This document shows, piece after piece, positions 1-5,774 of a stretch of DNA of 7,338 nucleotides. A model generated the notes under the pieces. It ran no database searches. It was not told the DNA's origin and worked only from the letters and a program-made list of their open reading frames with translations. The DNA is from Candidatus Poribacteria bacterium. GTDB lineage: Bacteria > Poribacteria > WGA-4E > WGA-3G. The stretch's first letter is position 1. Every line of letters begins with the position of its first letter. The stretch is taken from assembly GCA_028818995.1 (NCBI GenBank), contig JAPPMR010000114.1, positions 1 through 7,338 on the forward strand. The letters run 5' to 3'. Position numbers and translations under genes: made by a program.

Positions 1-524
1 CCTTTAATGAAATCTGTAACTTTACGATATACACCGCTGACCCAATCAGAATTCAGTCCGGTAACAAGAATATTACTTGCGTTTGGTGTAGATATGGAGG
101 GTGACAATGATAAATTGAATAACTCGGATTTAGTGAAATCCAAGAACAATTCAAAACGATTCCTTGGGACCCAATTGTACAAATTTCTCAAATCCTGAGC
201 ACTGTCAATGTAAAGACTCTTTACTTTTTCGGGAAAACGCGGGGAGTTAAACACCACTGGAATTGTTCCAAAAAGCACGTTTTCATCTATTCCTTGTACG
301 TTCACCTTAAGTTCAAACCCCGCTATTAGTGAGCCCATATCTTCAATTATTTGTTCAGGTGATCTATCTGGAGGCATATAATGGCTTACTTCTTCTTTTG
401 CCGCTGCATGACTCGACTCTTGCAATATTTCACAGAGCGTTTTCAAATCCTCTTTGGTAAAAGCACATGCTGTAATTTGTTCCGATAACTCTGTTGTCAA
501 GATCGCTCGGTTTTGTTGTTCCAT
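1..524 (-). CDS. hypothetical protein, C-terminus cut by the window edge
   Basis: I do not recognise this gene with confidence. Reading leftward from an ATG at 524-522 there are 174 open codons with no stop up to the window edge, so the C-terminus lies outside. An AAAGGA Shine-Dalgarno sequence sits 5 bases before the ATG (530-535), which supports both the strand and the start. The N-terminal 70 or so residues are polar and probably helical (many Glu, Lys, Gln). From about residue 75 the pattern becomes alternating hydrophobic and beta-rich, with segments such as FELKVNVQG, KSLYIDSAQDL, RFELFLDFTKSEL and ending in LNSDWVSGVYRKVTDFI. There is no signal peptide or membrane segment in the visible part. 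The DWVxGVYxxxxxF ending reminds me of N-terminal regions of some large uncharacterised, possibly membrane-anchored bacterial proteins, but that is memory and not a domain call. Plus-strand reading frames over this stretch are short and lack ribosome sites. Confidence 0.75.
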   Translation of the reverse strand, partial: MEQQNRAILTTELSEQITACAFTKEDLKTLCEILQESSHAAAKEEVSHYMPPDRSPEQIIEDMGSLIAGFELKVNVQGIDENVLFGTIPVVFNSPRFPEKVKSLYIDSAQDLRNLYNWVPRNRFELFLDFTKSELFNLSLSPSISTPNASNILVTGLNSDWVSGVYRKVTDFIK

Positions 525-589
525 TTCAATCCTTTACACATTATCAGCCTCGGCTATTATTCAACGAGGTAAGTGTAGATATTTGAAAG

Positions 590-618
590 AGTATATTCTA
601 CCAACTGCAAGTTCCCAA
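590..618 (-). promoter_or_regulatory. putative sigma70 promoter of the left-edge gene
   Basis: On the minus strand TTGGGA (613-618) and TATACT (590-595) are separated by exactly 17 bases. The -10 box matches consensus at 5 of 6 positions and the -35 box at 4 of 6. Transcription would begin near 583 and give a leader of about 60 bases before the ATG at 524. No operator-like repeat is obvious around it. Confidence 0.45.
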
Positions 619-738
619 CTGGCCATTACTTCACAAACTTACTCTAAACATTCAATTAGACAATCAACGTTATCCACCTGATAATGCCATTGATGTAAGA
701 GAGAACACTTAAAGGTTGATAAAGGTGGGAGAATTTGT

Positions 739-993
739 TTATCTGGTGGGACTATTAGAATGGTGTTCACGTTCTAACTTGACCTGATGAAAATCAAATT
801 CAACAAGCCTAATTATGCCGGGTTCATTGTCATACACTACACCGATGGATGCAATTGTTTCTCCGGTTCCCGAGGGGTTTTTGAATTCAATAATATCACG
901 AATTCTCCCAGGATTTCCATCTACAACAATCCTTTCGCCAACTTTCCAATCTTTTACGCGTTGGAAGGGGATATAATTAACTGCATCAGTCAT
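739..993 (-). CDS. small hypothetical protein, possible SH3-like barrel
   Basis: This is an 84-residue soluble protein that I cannot assign to a named family. The start ATG (993-991) has an AAGGAG Shine-Dalgarno about 8 bases upstream, and a strong promoter lies further upstream, so the gene is likely real. The core (about residues 14-72) is predicted mostly beta: WKVGERIVVDGNPGRIRDI, then a polar loop with FKNPSGTGET, then SIGVVYDNEPGIIRLVEF. The spaced Gly, Val and Asp residues suggest a small SH3- or KOW-like barrel, which is inference from pattern only. The last ten residues are polar (EREHHSNSPTR). There is no signal peptide, membrane segment or cysteine. It appears to be transcribed alone: about 200 bases separate it from each neighbour on the same strand. 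An overlapping plus-strand frame (787-1014) lacks a ribosome site and is treated as antisense noise. Confidence 0.7.
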   Translation of the reverse strand: MTDAVNYIPFQRVKDWKVGERIVVDGNPGRIRDIIEFKNPSGTGETIASIGVVYDNEPGIIRLVEFDFHQVKLEREHHSNSPTR

Positions 994-1090
994 AGTTTAG
1001 ACTCCTTTTTATAAGAATTGGGTTTGCCAGATAAAGAAAACGCTTAACATAAAAGTTTTGACAATGGTTAGACACCAATCCTATCACATC

Positions 1091-1119
1091 ATTATATAGT
1101 ATTGCGTTTCAAATATCAA
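1091..1119 (-). promoter_or_regulatory. strong sigma70-type promoter for the 84-residue gene
   Basis: On the minus strand TTGATA (1114-1119) and TATAAT (1091-1096) are separated by 17 bases; the -10 box is perfect and the -35 box has 5 of 6 matches. Transcription would start near 1084, leaving a leader of about 90 bases before the ATG at 993. This is the closest match to consensus in the window. The leader shows only very short inverted repeats and no recognisable riboswitch. Confidence 0.65.
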
Positions 1120-1182
1120 ATTAAATTCCAAGCTTGTTTCGCATGGTAACTCTATCAAATGTGGATAGAATTGGTGTGCAAT

Positions 1183-1410
1183 CTACGATTCCGTATTGTG
1201 GTCAAGGTCGAGGGCGATGAAACGAAATCCGGTGGGTTTGAGTTTTTCAACGAGTGCGGTTCGCAGCTCAAGGACACGCGCAAACTCAGATTCGGGTACC
1301 TGTATTCTTAAAACGGGTTTATGGTCAAATAACGTAGCACTTTCAATATTGAATTCTTCAATAAGTTGTTCCGCTTGTTCCAAAGCAGAAAGTTGAGGAT
1401 ACGTTTCCAT
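1183..1410 (-). CDS. stand-alone protein resembling the LarE C-terminal domain
   Basis: This 75-residue protein aligns by eye with the last ~75 residues of LarE, the sulfurtransferase that builds the nickel-pincer cofactor of lactate racemase. Shared features are the helix ALEQAEQLIEEF, an xRIQVPESEF strand matching the LarE ARIEVPxEE pattern, then ELRTALVEKLKPTGFRFIALDLD matching LRexIVxxLKxLGFxYVTLDL. The N-terminal ATP-pyrophosphatase half of LarE, with its catalytic residues, is absent, and the usual RVR arginine pair before the conserved His is replaced (ATLFDH here). The ATG at 1410-1408 lies one base after the SDR stop codon (TAATATG), which points to translational coupling. The frame is open to an ATG at 1503, but that start would overlap the SDR by about 90 bases and has no better ribosome site. 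Function is unknown; it could be a binding or oligomerisation module, or a relic. Confidence 0.65.
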   Translation of the reverse strand: METYPQLSALEQAEQLIEEFNIESATLFDHKPVLRIQVPESEFARVLELRTALVEKLKPTGFRFIALDLDHNTES

Positions 1411-1411
1411 A

Positions 1412-2218
1412 TTATGTGCGTTTTCTCCAATCGCTGCCCGACATAAATCCGCCATCAACGAACACCATTTGTCCGGTAACAAAATCGGAAGCGTTAGATG
1501 CAAAGAAGATCGTCAAACCTGCCAAATCTTCTGGTTCTCCCCAGCGGTATGCGGGTGTGCGGTTGAGAATCCATTCGTTTCGGCTATCTTCCCGCGCAGG
1601 TGCAGTCATTTCTGTTCGGATAAAGCCCGGTGCAATCCCGTTGACCTGTATATTATGCTCTGCCCATTCTACTGCAAGCAGCTTCGTAAGCTGTAAGAGA
1701 CCACCTTTGGCAGCAGTATATGCTACGCTTGTCGGAAGACCTATTGCTGATGTAAGGGATAGCGTATTGATGACCTTACCGCCACCCTGTTTTTCCATGA
1801 CTTTACCGCAGGCTTTCGCGAGGAAGAACGCTCCCTTCAAGTTAACATCCGTGACGAAGTCCCAATCTTCTTCGCTGAATTCCAATGCAGGGTTTCGGAT
1901 ATTAACACCCGCATTGTTAACCAGCACATCAAGTCTGCCAAAGGTTTTGACGGTTTGTGCAACGAGCGAGTCAATTTCTTGCAGATTACCGACATCTGCC
2001 TGAATTGGAAGGACAGTGCTACCGGTTTCATCAGCAATTTGTTCAGCAACGGGAGTAAGTGTTGCAATCTCTCTCCCAGCGATGACGAGTTCGGAACCGG
2101 CACCTGCAAGCCCTTCAGCCATCGCTCTACCGATGCCACGGCTTGCGCCGCTTACAAGGCTTACTTTGCCATCTAATCGAAAGTGCTGGATAGTATCTGA
2201 AGCAGATTTTTGATTCAT
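1412..2218 (-). CDS. SDR-family NAD(P)-dependent oxidoreductase, KduD/gluconate dehydrogenase-like
   Basis: This is a classical short-chain dehydrogenase/reductase of 268 residues, a cytosolic Rossmann enzyme that interconverts an alcohol and a ketone with NAD(H) or NADP(H). Visible motifs are the nucleotide-binding SGASRGIG (residues 23-30), NNAG (101-104), the structural Asn in VNLKG (N126), the catalytic Ser154, Tyr167 and Lys171 (YTAAK), and the IAPGFIRTEM cofactor loop (195-204). All catalytic residues are intact and the length is normal. Overall spacing and the C-terminal VTGQMVFVDGGFMSG resemble gluconate 5-dehydrogenase and 2-deoxy-3-ketogluconate (KduD) enzymes and also FabG-like reductases, so the substrate is not fixed by sequence. 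The ATG at 2218 has only a weak purine-rich site upstream, and an upstream ATG is closed by a TAA two codons on. It probably shares a transcript with the LarE-tail-like gene one base downstream. Confidence 0.92.
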   Translation of the reverse strand: MNQKSASDTIQHFRLDGKVSLVSGASRGIGRAMAEGLAGAGSELVIAGREIATLTPVAEQIADETGSTVLPIQADVGNLQEIDSLVAQTVKTFGRLDVLVNNAGVNIRNPALEFSEEDWDFVTDVNLKGAFFLAKACGKVMEKQGGGKVINTLSLTSAIGLPTSVAYTAAKGGLLQLTKLLAVEWAEHNIQVNGIAPGFIRTEMTAPAREDSRNEWILNRTPAYRWGEPEDLAGLTIFFASNASDFVTGQMVFVDGGFMSGSDWRKRT

Positions 2219-2284
2219 GCCTTTATTCCATTACAACGGTTCATAGGTGTCTATTGTTGATTTCTTTAGTAAATTGACAGTTGT

Positions 2285-2324
2285 GGTGCGGTTAGGAAAC
2301 CGCACCTACAGGGGTTGGAAACCC
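2285..2324. repeat. tandem hairpin element between vWA gene and SDR gene
   Basis: Two inverted repeats lie side by side. The first has a perfect 9-bp stem (GGTGCGGTT at 2285-2293, AACCGCACC at 2298-2306) with the 4-base loop AGGA. The second has a 5-bp stem (GGGTT at 2312-2316, AACCC at 2320-2324) with the loop GGA. The two are joined by TACAG. No T-run follows on either strand, so this is not a standard intrinsic terminator, although the stems could mark or protect the 3' end of the vWA transcript. The tail CCTACAG also follows the palindromic repeat at 6950-6976, which suggests related interspersed elements. Confidence 0.6.
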
Positions 2325-2343
2325 ACTAAGTTGACAACTATGT

Positions 2344-3522
2344 CTATTTATTTAACTCCATCAATTCATCCGCACCAACAGCTCTAATTTCTCCGTTATG
2401 TTCAATAGAAAGGGATTCAAGTAAATATGCCCCAGGGGAAAGTCTTAGATCAATCTCAAGCGCAACGACATAGATTCTTGCGTTTTTTACGTTCTTCTCA
2501 CGTATCGTGTCAAGAATCTTTTGTGTGTCCGTTTCAATGTTAGGACCTTTAGTCGGAAGCCCATCGGTTACCAAAACTACGACAGAAGCATCAAGCTTTA
2601 AAGCTTTTTCAAGCGCGGCAAGGATATTTGTGTGCAAATTATTCTGAATGCTTTGAGGTGTGAAAGTGTCAAGGTACCACAAAGCACGTTTTATGTTCAT
2701 TTCGTCAGCCGGTAGCAGTTTCTCACTCATCAGTCTTGCAGTAAGGGAAAAAGGCACAATATTGAAAGTATCCTCGCTTCCAAGCATTAAAACCGAATCT
2801 TTGACAGCATTGAGAGCTAATTCCAATTTGTTAAGACCAGCAGCTTTCATACTGGCAGAGATATCAAGACAGTAAACGACATCTTGCGGACCGTCAAGAT
2901 CGTTGAGAAATTTGATAATACCGAGCGGGTCTTTACTACCGGAACGTCCGCCGCCTTCAAGGAGTCCACCTCCGCCACCTCCTTGAGAAACACCACGGTA
3001 TTTACCAAATCCATCTCCACGTGCGCGAACCCGACCCGTAACAAGCCCTTTGCCGTCGGTACGTCCGGGTTGTGAAACAAGGCGGCTCAGGTTTGAAGCT
3101 TCTGCCTCCCTTAATTTCGCATCTGTCATCAAGTCTGGCACTAATTCGTTTACAGGTGCTTGGTTAACTTCAACATCATGAATAACAATTCTCTCGCTCA
3201 GTTTAACAACTTCATCGCGCTCATTCTTAGCGGTATCAATTTTCTTTTTTTCCGCGTCTTTTGCGAGTTTTTGGTTTGGATCAAGACGTTTTTTACTCAG
3301 AGGTGGTTTTGGCCTAATTCTACGTTCTAACAAAGGATCCGCCTCTTTAAAAAAGTCAAAAGCGAGCGCGTCTGTTTGGTCTTTCGCAACCGGTCCCAAT
3401 GGTAAGAAAAGATAAACTATAGCGACAGCCATGTGAAAAATAAGCGATAGCAAAATTATTGAACGCATCCGAGCCCTACGATGTTCTTTTTTGACATATC
3501 GATCTCTCATTTCTTCTAACAT
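2344..3522 (-). CDS. von Willebrand A domain protein with TonB-like membrane anchor
   Basis: This is a 392-residue inner-membrane protein. Residues 1-20 are basic and cytosolic, followed by one hydrophobic segment (about 21-43) that carries Ser26 and His30 in the SxxxH spacing of TonB anchors. Next comes a basic, proline-bearing linker (RRIRPKPPLSKKR, about 67-79), a charged coil, and a glycine-rich stretch with six consecutive Gly (181-186). The C-terminal half (about 212-390) is a vWA domain with an intact metal-ion site: DISAS (D220, S222, S224), Thr298 in the HTN segment and D320 in LVTDG. Such domains bind a divalent metal and a protein ligand, and this one would face the periplasm. The usual TonB C-terminal beta domain is missing. 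The start is fixed by AGGAGG (3531-3536) 8 bases before the ATG. The gene follows the zinc-finger/winged-helix gene by 32 bases. Its partner is unknown. Confidence 0.85.
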   Translation of the reverse strand: MLEEMRDRYVKKEHRRARMRSIILLSLIFHMAVAIVYLFLPLGPVAKDQTDALAFDFFKEADPLLERRIRPKPPLSKKRLDPNQKLAKDAEKKKIDTAKNERDEVVKLSERIVIHDVEVNQAPVNELVPDLMTDAKLREAEASNLSRLVSQPGRTDGKGLVTGRVRARGDGFGKYRGVSQGGGGGGLLEGGGRSGSKDPLGIIKFLNDLDGPQDVVYCLDISASMKAAGLNKLELALNAVKDSVLMLGSEDTFNIVPFSLTARLMSEKLLPADEMNIKRALWYLDTFTPQSIQNNLHTNILAALEKALKLDASVVVLVTDGLPTKGPNIETDTQKILDTIREKNVKNARIYVVALEIDLRLSPGAYLLESLSIEHNGEIRAVGADELMELNK

Positions 3523-3530
3523 TTTGGTTT

Positions 3531-3536
3531 CCTCCT
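3531..3536 (-). promoter_or_regulatory. perfect Shine-Dalgarno of the vWA gene
   Basis: The minus strand reads AGGAGG, 8 bases before the ATG at 3522. It is the only perfect six-base site in the window and is markedly stronger than the sites of the gene before it, so the vWA protein may be made in excess over that neighbour if they share a transcript. Confidence 0.75.
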
Positions 3537-3554
3537 AATGGTATTCGTAAAATT

Positions 3555-4070
3555 TTAATTTTTATTTAACGAAAGTCTTTCAAAGGCTTCAATCCACTGG
3601 TTGCCTTCGGGTGTCAGTTCATAGTATGTATGGTTTCGATGTTTTATCCATTTTCCTTTGACGATATTTTTTCTGTAATGTATGATACGTCCTTCTACGC
3701 GCTTCAAGCCACCAAGTTCTCTTAATTTCCGATGCCGTTGCTGCATCTCTTCAAGTGGAATTCTTAAAGTTTCCGAAACGACTTTTGAATAGTCCATCCC
3801 TAATTCTTGATGATGCTTCAGTATAAAGTAATCCGTTTCATCTAATTCCGAGACTTCAGCTGGAATATCTTGTGACGTATCAGGGATTTGGGATTTATGT
3901 ATCTCATCCCACGACACATCAAGTAGCCTCTCTGTTCTCAAACTGGGAACTGCTGAACATGATGAATCGTGGACAGTAATAGTGCCATCCTCCTTGAAAT
4001 AGCCGATAATCTGGTTATCTTCTTCGGGTGCGCAACACTTAGCAATTTTATATGTGAGTTCATCTACCAT
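3555..4070 (-). CDS. RelA/SpoT-type zinc-finger domain fused to a winged-helix (DUF2250-like) domain
   Basis: This is a 171-residue cytosolic protein of two parts. Residues about 4-55 match the zinc-finger (CC or RIS) domain of RelA/SpoT stringent-response enzymes: IAKCCAPEEDNQIIGYF then TVHDSSC, then ERLLDVSW, with the four ligand positions C12, C13, H34 and C38 all present. In RelA this domain contacts the ribosome and helps control ppGpp synthesis. Here no hydrolase, synthetase, TGS or ACT domain is attached. After an acidic linker (about 56-78), residues 79-160 look like a winged helix (DYFILKHHQELGMDYSKV, LRELGGLKRVEGRIIHYR, HTYYELTPEGNQW), close to the pattern I recall for DUF2250. The ATG at 4070 is preferred; an in-frame TTG at 4085 would add five residues but has no ribosome site. 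It lies 42 bases after purD and 32 before the vWA gene, probably in one transcript. A regulatory role is likely, its target unknown. Confidence 0.75.
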   Translation of the reverse strand: MVDELTYKIAKCCAPEEDNQIIGYFKEDGTITVHDSSCSAVPSLRTERLLDVSWDEIHKSQIPDTSQDIPAEVSELDETDYFILKHHQELGMDYSKVVSETLRIPLEEMQQRHRKLRELGGLKRVEGRIIHYRKNIVKGKWIKHRNHTYYELTPEGNQWIEAFERLSLNKN

Positions 4071-4112
4071 GTGTCTGACATCCAAAAAACTTAACCGAAT
4101 AAGTTAGAAATC

Positions 4113-5387
4113 TCAGATTCGCGATAATGCCCGATAGCCAATGTCGGTCCGCCAGTGTGCATCATCAAAATGTATAGCATCAACACCACGATATGCCTGC
4201 TCTATAGCCGATTTTAAGTCGTCTGCCAATGCCGTAACACCTAATACACGACCACCCGCTGTAACAACGTTCTCGCCATCCTGTTTTGTTCCTGCATGAA
4301 AGACGGTAACACCATCAATTGATGATGCATCTGTCAAACCGGTAATAGTTTTCCCCGTTTGATACGGGTTTGGGTATCCTCCAGATGCCATGACAACGCA
4401 TGCTGCTGCTTCAGCGTGCCATTCCACATCGGCATGTTGGTCAAGCGTTCCATCAATGCATGCCATCATCAACGGCACAAGATCGCTTTTGAGGCGCGGC
4501 AACAAGACTTGCGTCTCAGGGTCTCCGAAACGACAGTTGAACTCCAATACCTTCGGACCTGCATCTGTAATCATTAGCCCAACATATAACACGCCCTTAA
4601 ATGGACATCCAATGTTTGCCATACCGTTGACAGTCGGATAAACAACGCGTTCTATCACATAGTCATGAAGTTTAGGTGTCATAACAGGTGCGGGGGAGTA
4701 TGCTCCCATTCCACCAGTATTTTTACCCGTATCCCCGTCGTGCGACATCTTGTGATCCTGCGAACTGACAAACGGCAAGCAATAAGAGCCATCAACAAGG
4801 ACAGTAAAAGAGGCTTCTTCACCGATTAACTCTTCTTCAATAACAACACTATTTCCTGCGTCTCCAAACGCCTTATCTACTAAAATCGTCTTGACAGCCT
4901 GCGTTGCTTCATCAATTGTCCGACCTGGGATGACACCCTTTCCTGCCGCTAACCCATCTGCTTTGACGAAAACTGATGTATTGTTAGTTCTGATATAGTC
5001 GATTGCTTCATCTGCATCTACAAACGTGCGATATAACGCAGTGGGGATGTCGTTTTCTACCATTAACTGTTTGGCAAAATCCTTGCTACCTTCAAGTTGT
5101 GCAGCTTGTTTATCGGGTCCAAACGCTTTCAAGCCGCGTTCATGAAACACATCCACGATACCTGCTGCTAAAGGGTTTTCAGGACCGACAATTGTTAAGT
5201 CAATGTTAGTGGATTCTGCCCAATCCGCGAGTTCAGCAAAATTATCGGGCATTGGAATTGGCTCTGCAATTTGGGCGATCCCTGCGTTCCCGGGTGCACA
5301 GTAGATTTTCTCAACGAGTGGGCTTTGCGCAATTTTCCAAACAAGAGTATGTTCACGACCTCCCTGCCCGATCACCAGAATTTTCAA
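4113..5387 (-). CDS. purD: phosphoribosylamine--glycine ligase (GAR synthetase)
   Basis: PurD joins glycine to 5-phosphoribosylamine using ATP, the second step of de novo purine synthesis, in the cytosol. The protein has 424 residues, normal for the family. Seen in order: the N-terminal fold with GQGGREH (7-13), VGPENPLAAG (68-76 region), the ATP-grasp lysine segment VKADGLAAGKG (141-151), SSQDHK (208-213), NTGGMGAYSP (223-232), and the metal- and ATP-binding family signature LEFNCRFGDPETQ (281-293), followed by a complete C-terminal domain. Nothing catalytic appears to be missing. The start codon is TTG (5387-5385): it makes the expected MKILVIG N-terminus, an AAGGA site sits 7 bases upstream, and a stop codon closes the frame just above. 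No other purine gene is in the window; the two genes downstream on the same strand are regulatory-looking. Confidence 0.97.
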   Translation of the reverse strand: MKILVIGQGGREHTLVWKIAQSPLVEKIYCAPGNAGIAQIAEPIPMPDNFAELADWAESTNIDLTIVGPENPLAAGIVDVFHERGLKAFGPDKQAAQLEGSKDFAKQLMVENDIPTALYRTFVDADEAIDYIRTNNTSVFVKADGLAAGKGVIPGRTIDEATQAVKTILVDKAFGDAGNSVVIEEELIGEEASFTVLVDGSYCLPFVSSQDHKMSHDGDTGKNTGGMGAYSPAPVMTPKLHDYVIERVVYPTVNGMANIGCPFKGVLYVGLMITDAGPKVLEFNCRFGDPETQVLLPRLKSDLVPLMMACIDGTLDQHADVEWHAEAAACVVMASGGYPNPYQTGKTITGLTDASSIDGVTVFHAGTKQDGENVVTAGGRVLGVTALADDLKSAIEQAYRGVDAIHFDDAHWRTDIGYRALSRI

Positions 5388-5459
5388 TGTGATGTCCTTT
5401 TAGTATGTATATTTTCAGTCCTAAAATATAGATTGGAAATCCGTTCTTCTCTTCTACCT

Positions 5460-5483
5460 AAAACCATATTCTAACATGGTTTT
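5460..5483. promoter_or_regulatory. perfect 8-bp inverted repeat, possible operator for purD
   Basis: AAAACCAT (5460-5467) and ATGGTTTT (5476-5483) form a perfect inverted repeat with an 8-base centre. The centre contains the putative purD -10 box, so a dimeric protein bound here would block the promoter. It could alternatively fold as an RNA hairpin. The sequence does not match the E. coli PurR operator as I know it. Confidence 0.4.
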
Positions 5484-5496
5484 GTCAACTATTCAA
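5468..5496 (-). promoter_or_regulatory. putative purD promoter with extended -10
   Basis: On the minus strand TTGAAT (5491-5496) and TAGAAT (5468-5473) are 17 bases apart, and TGT directly before TAGAAT gives an extended -10 motif. A TTGACA lies inside the spacer (5483-5488) but has no -10 box at a usual distance. Transcription would start near 5461 and leave a leader of about 75 bases. Confidence 0.5.
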
Positions 5497-5606
5497 CCAA
5501 AAAGTTCGTTAGAAGGGTCAAATTTTGAGCCGGTATTCTTTGAACTGAGCACACTACATCGCCCAGAGCTATTCAGTTTTCAGGTTTTCTGAACACTTTG
5601 GACATG

Positions 5607-5633
5607 GTCGCGAGCTGGAGCTCGCTCCAACAG
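5607..5633. repeat. interspersed palindromic repeat, copy 1
   Basis: This 27-base element contains a perfect 7-bp inverted repeat, GCGAGCT (5610-5616) and AGCTCGC (5619-5625), around a GG centre. It matches the copy at 6950-6976 at 25 of 27 positions, and looser similarity (TTTGGA before, AAGA after) extends a little on both sides. It lies between promoters and outside coding sequence, like a REP-type element. The arms contain GGAGCTC. Confidence 0.75.
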
Positions 5634-5703
5634 AAAGAGGTTTTAGATAAAAGGTAAAAATTATTGGAGAATTGAATGGATCTGCTACATTACTTCTACT
5701 GTA

Positions 5704-5733
5704 TTGTCAAATTTCAAGACCTTGTGCTACAAT
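5704..5733 (+). promoter_or_regulatory. putative promoter of the dehydratase gene
   Basis: TTGTCA (5704-5709) and TACAAT (5728-5733) are separated by 18 bases, and TGC before TACAAT forms an extended -10 motif. Each hexamer matches consensus at 5 of 6 positions. Transcription would begin near 5740, about 35 bases before the ATG. Confidence 0.6.
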
Positions 5734-5774
5734 AATGGGTAATAAGAGAAAAGCACTTTTTATTGGAGGACTAT

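Larger units (their letters stand above)
5388..5774. other. divergent intergenic region between purD and the dehydratase gene
   Basis: This 387-base gap holds no convincing gene on either strand. It carries a leftward promoter for purD with an inverted repeat over it, a palindromic repeat at 5607-5633, a rightward promoter at 5704-5733 and the ribosome site of the dehydratase gene at 5765-5770. The stretch 5500-5600 shows nothing I can name. Confidence 0.7.

Noticed and set aside
454..681. Plus-strand frame of 75 codons
   Set aside because: It overlaps the start of the left-edge minus-strand gene, has no Shine-Dalgarno, and covers that gene's promoter.
787..1014. Plus-strand frame antisense to the 84-residue gene
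   Set aside because: The minus-strand gene has a clear ribosome site and near-consensus promoter; the plus frame has neither.
1411..1503. Longer N-terminus for the LarE-tail-like protein
   Set aside because: Those codons lie inside the end of the SDR gene, and the family similarity begins only after the ATG at 1410.
1416..2003. Long plus-strand frame of 195 codons antisense to the SDR gene
   Set aside because: It mirrors a strongly conserved SDR with all motifs intact, has no ribosome site, and its translation is Ser/Pro-rich without domain signals.
4088..4105. Hairpin followed by Ts between purD and the next gene (minus strand AACTTA, loop, TAAGTT, TTTT)
   Set aside because: The 6-bp stem has a single G-C pair and would be too weak for a dependable terminator; it may only attenuate.
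5763..5774. TTG start four codons upstream for the dehydratase
   Set aside because: These bases contain the GGAGGA ribosome site serving the ATG at 5775.
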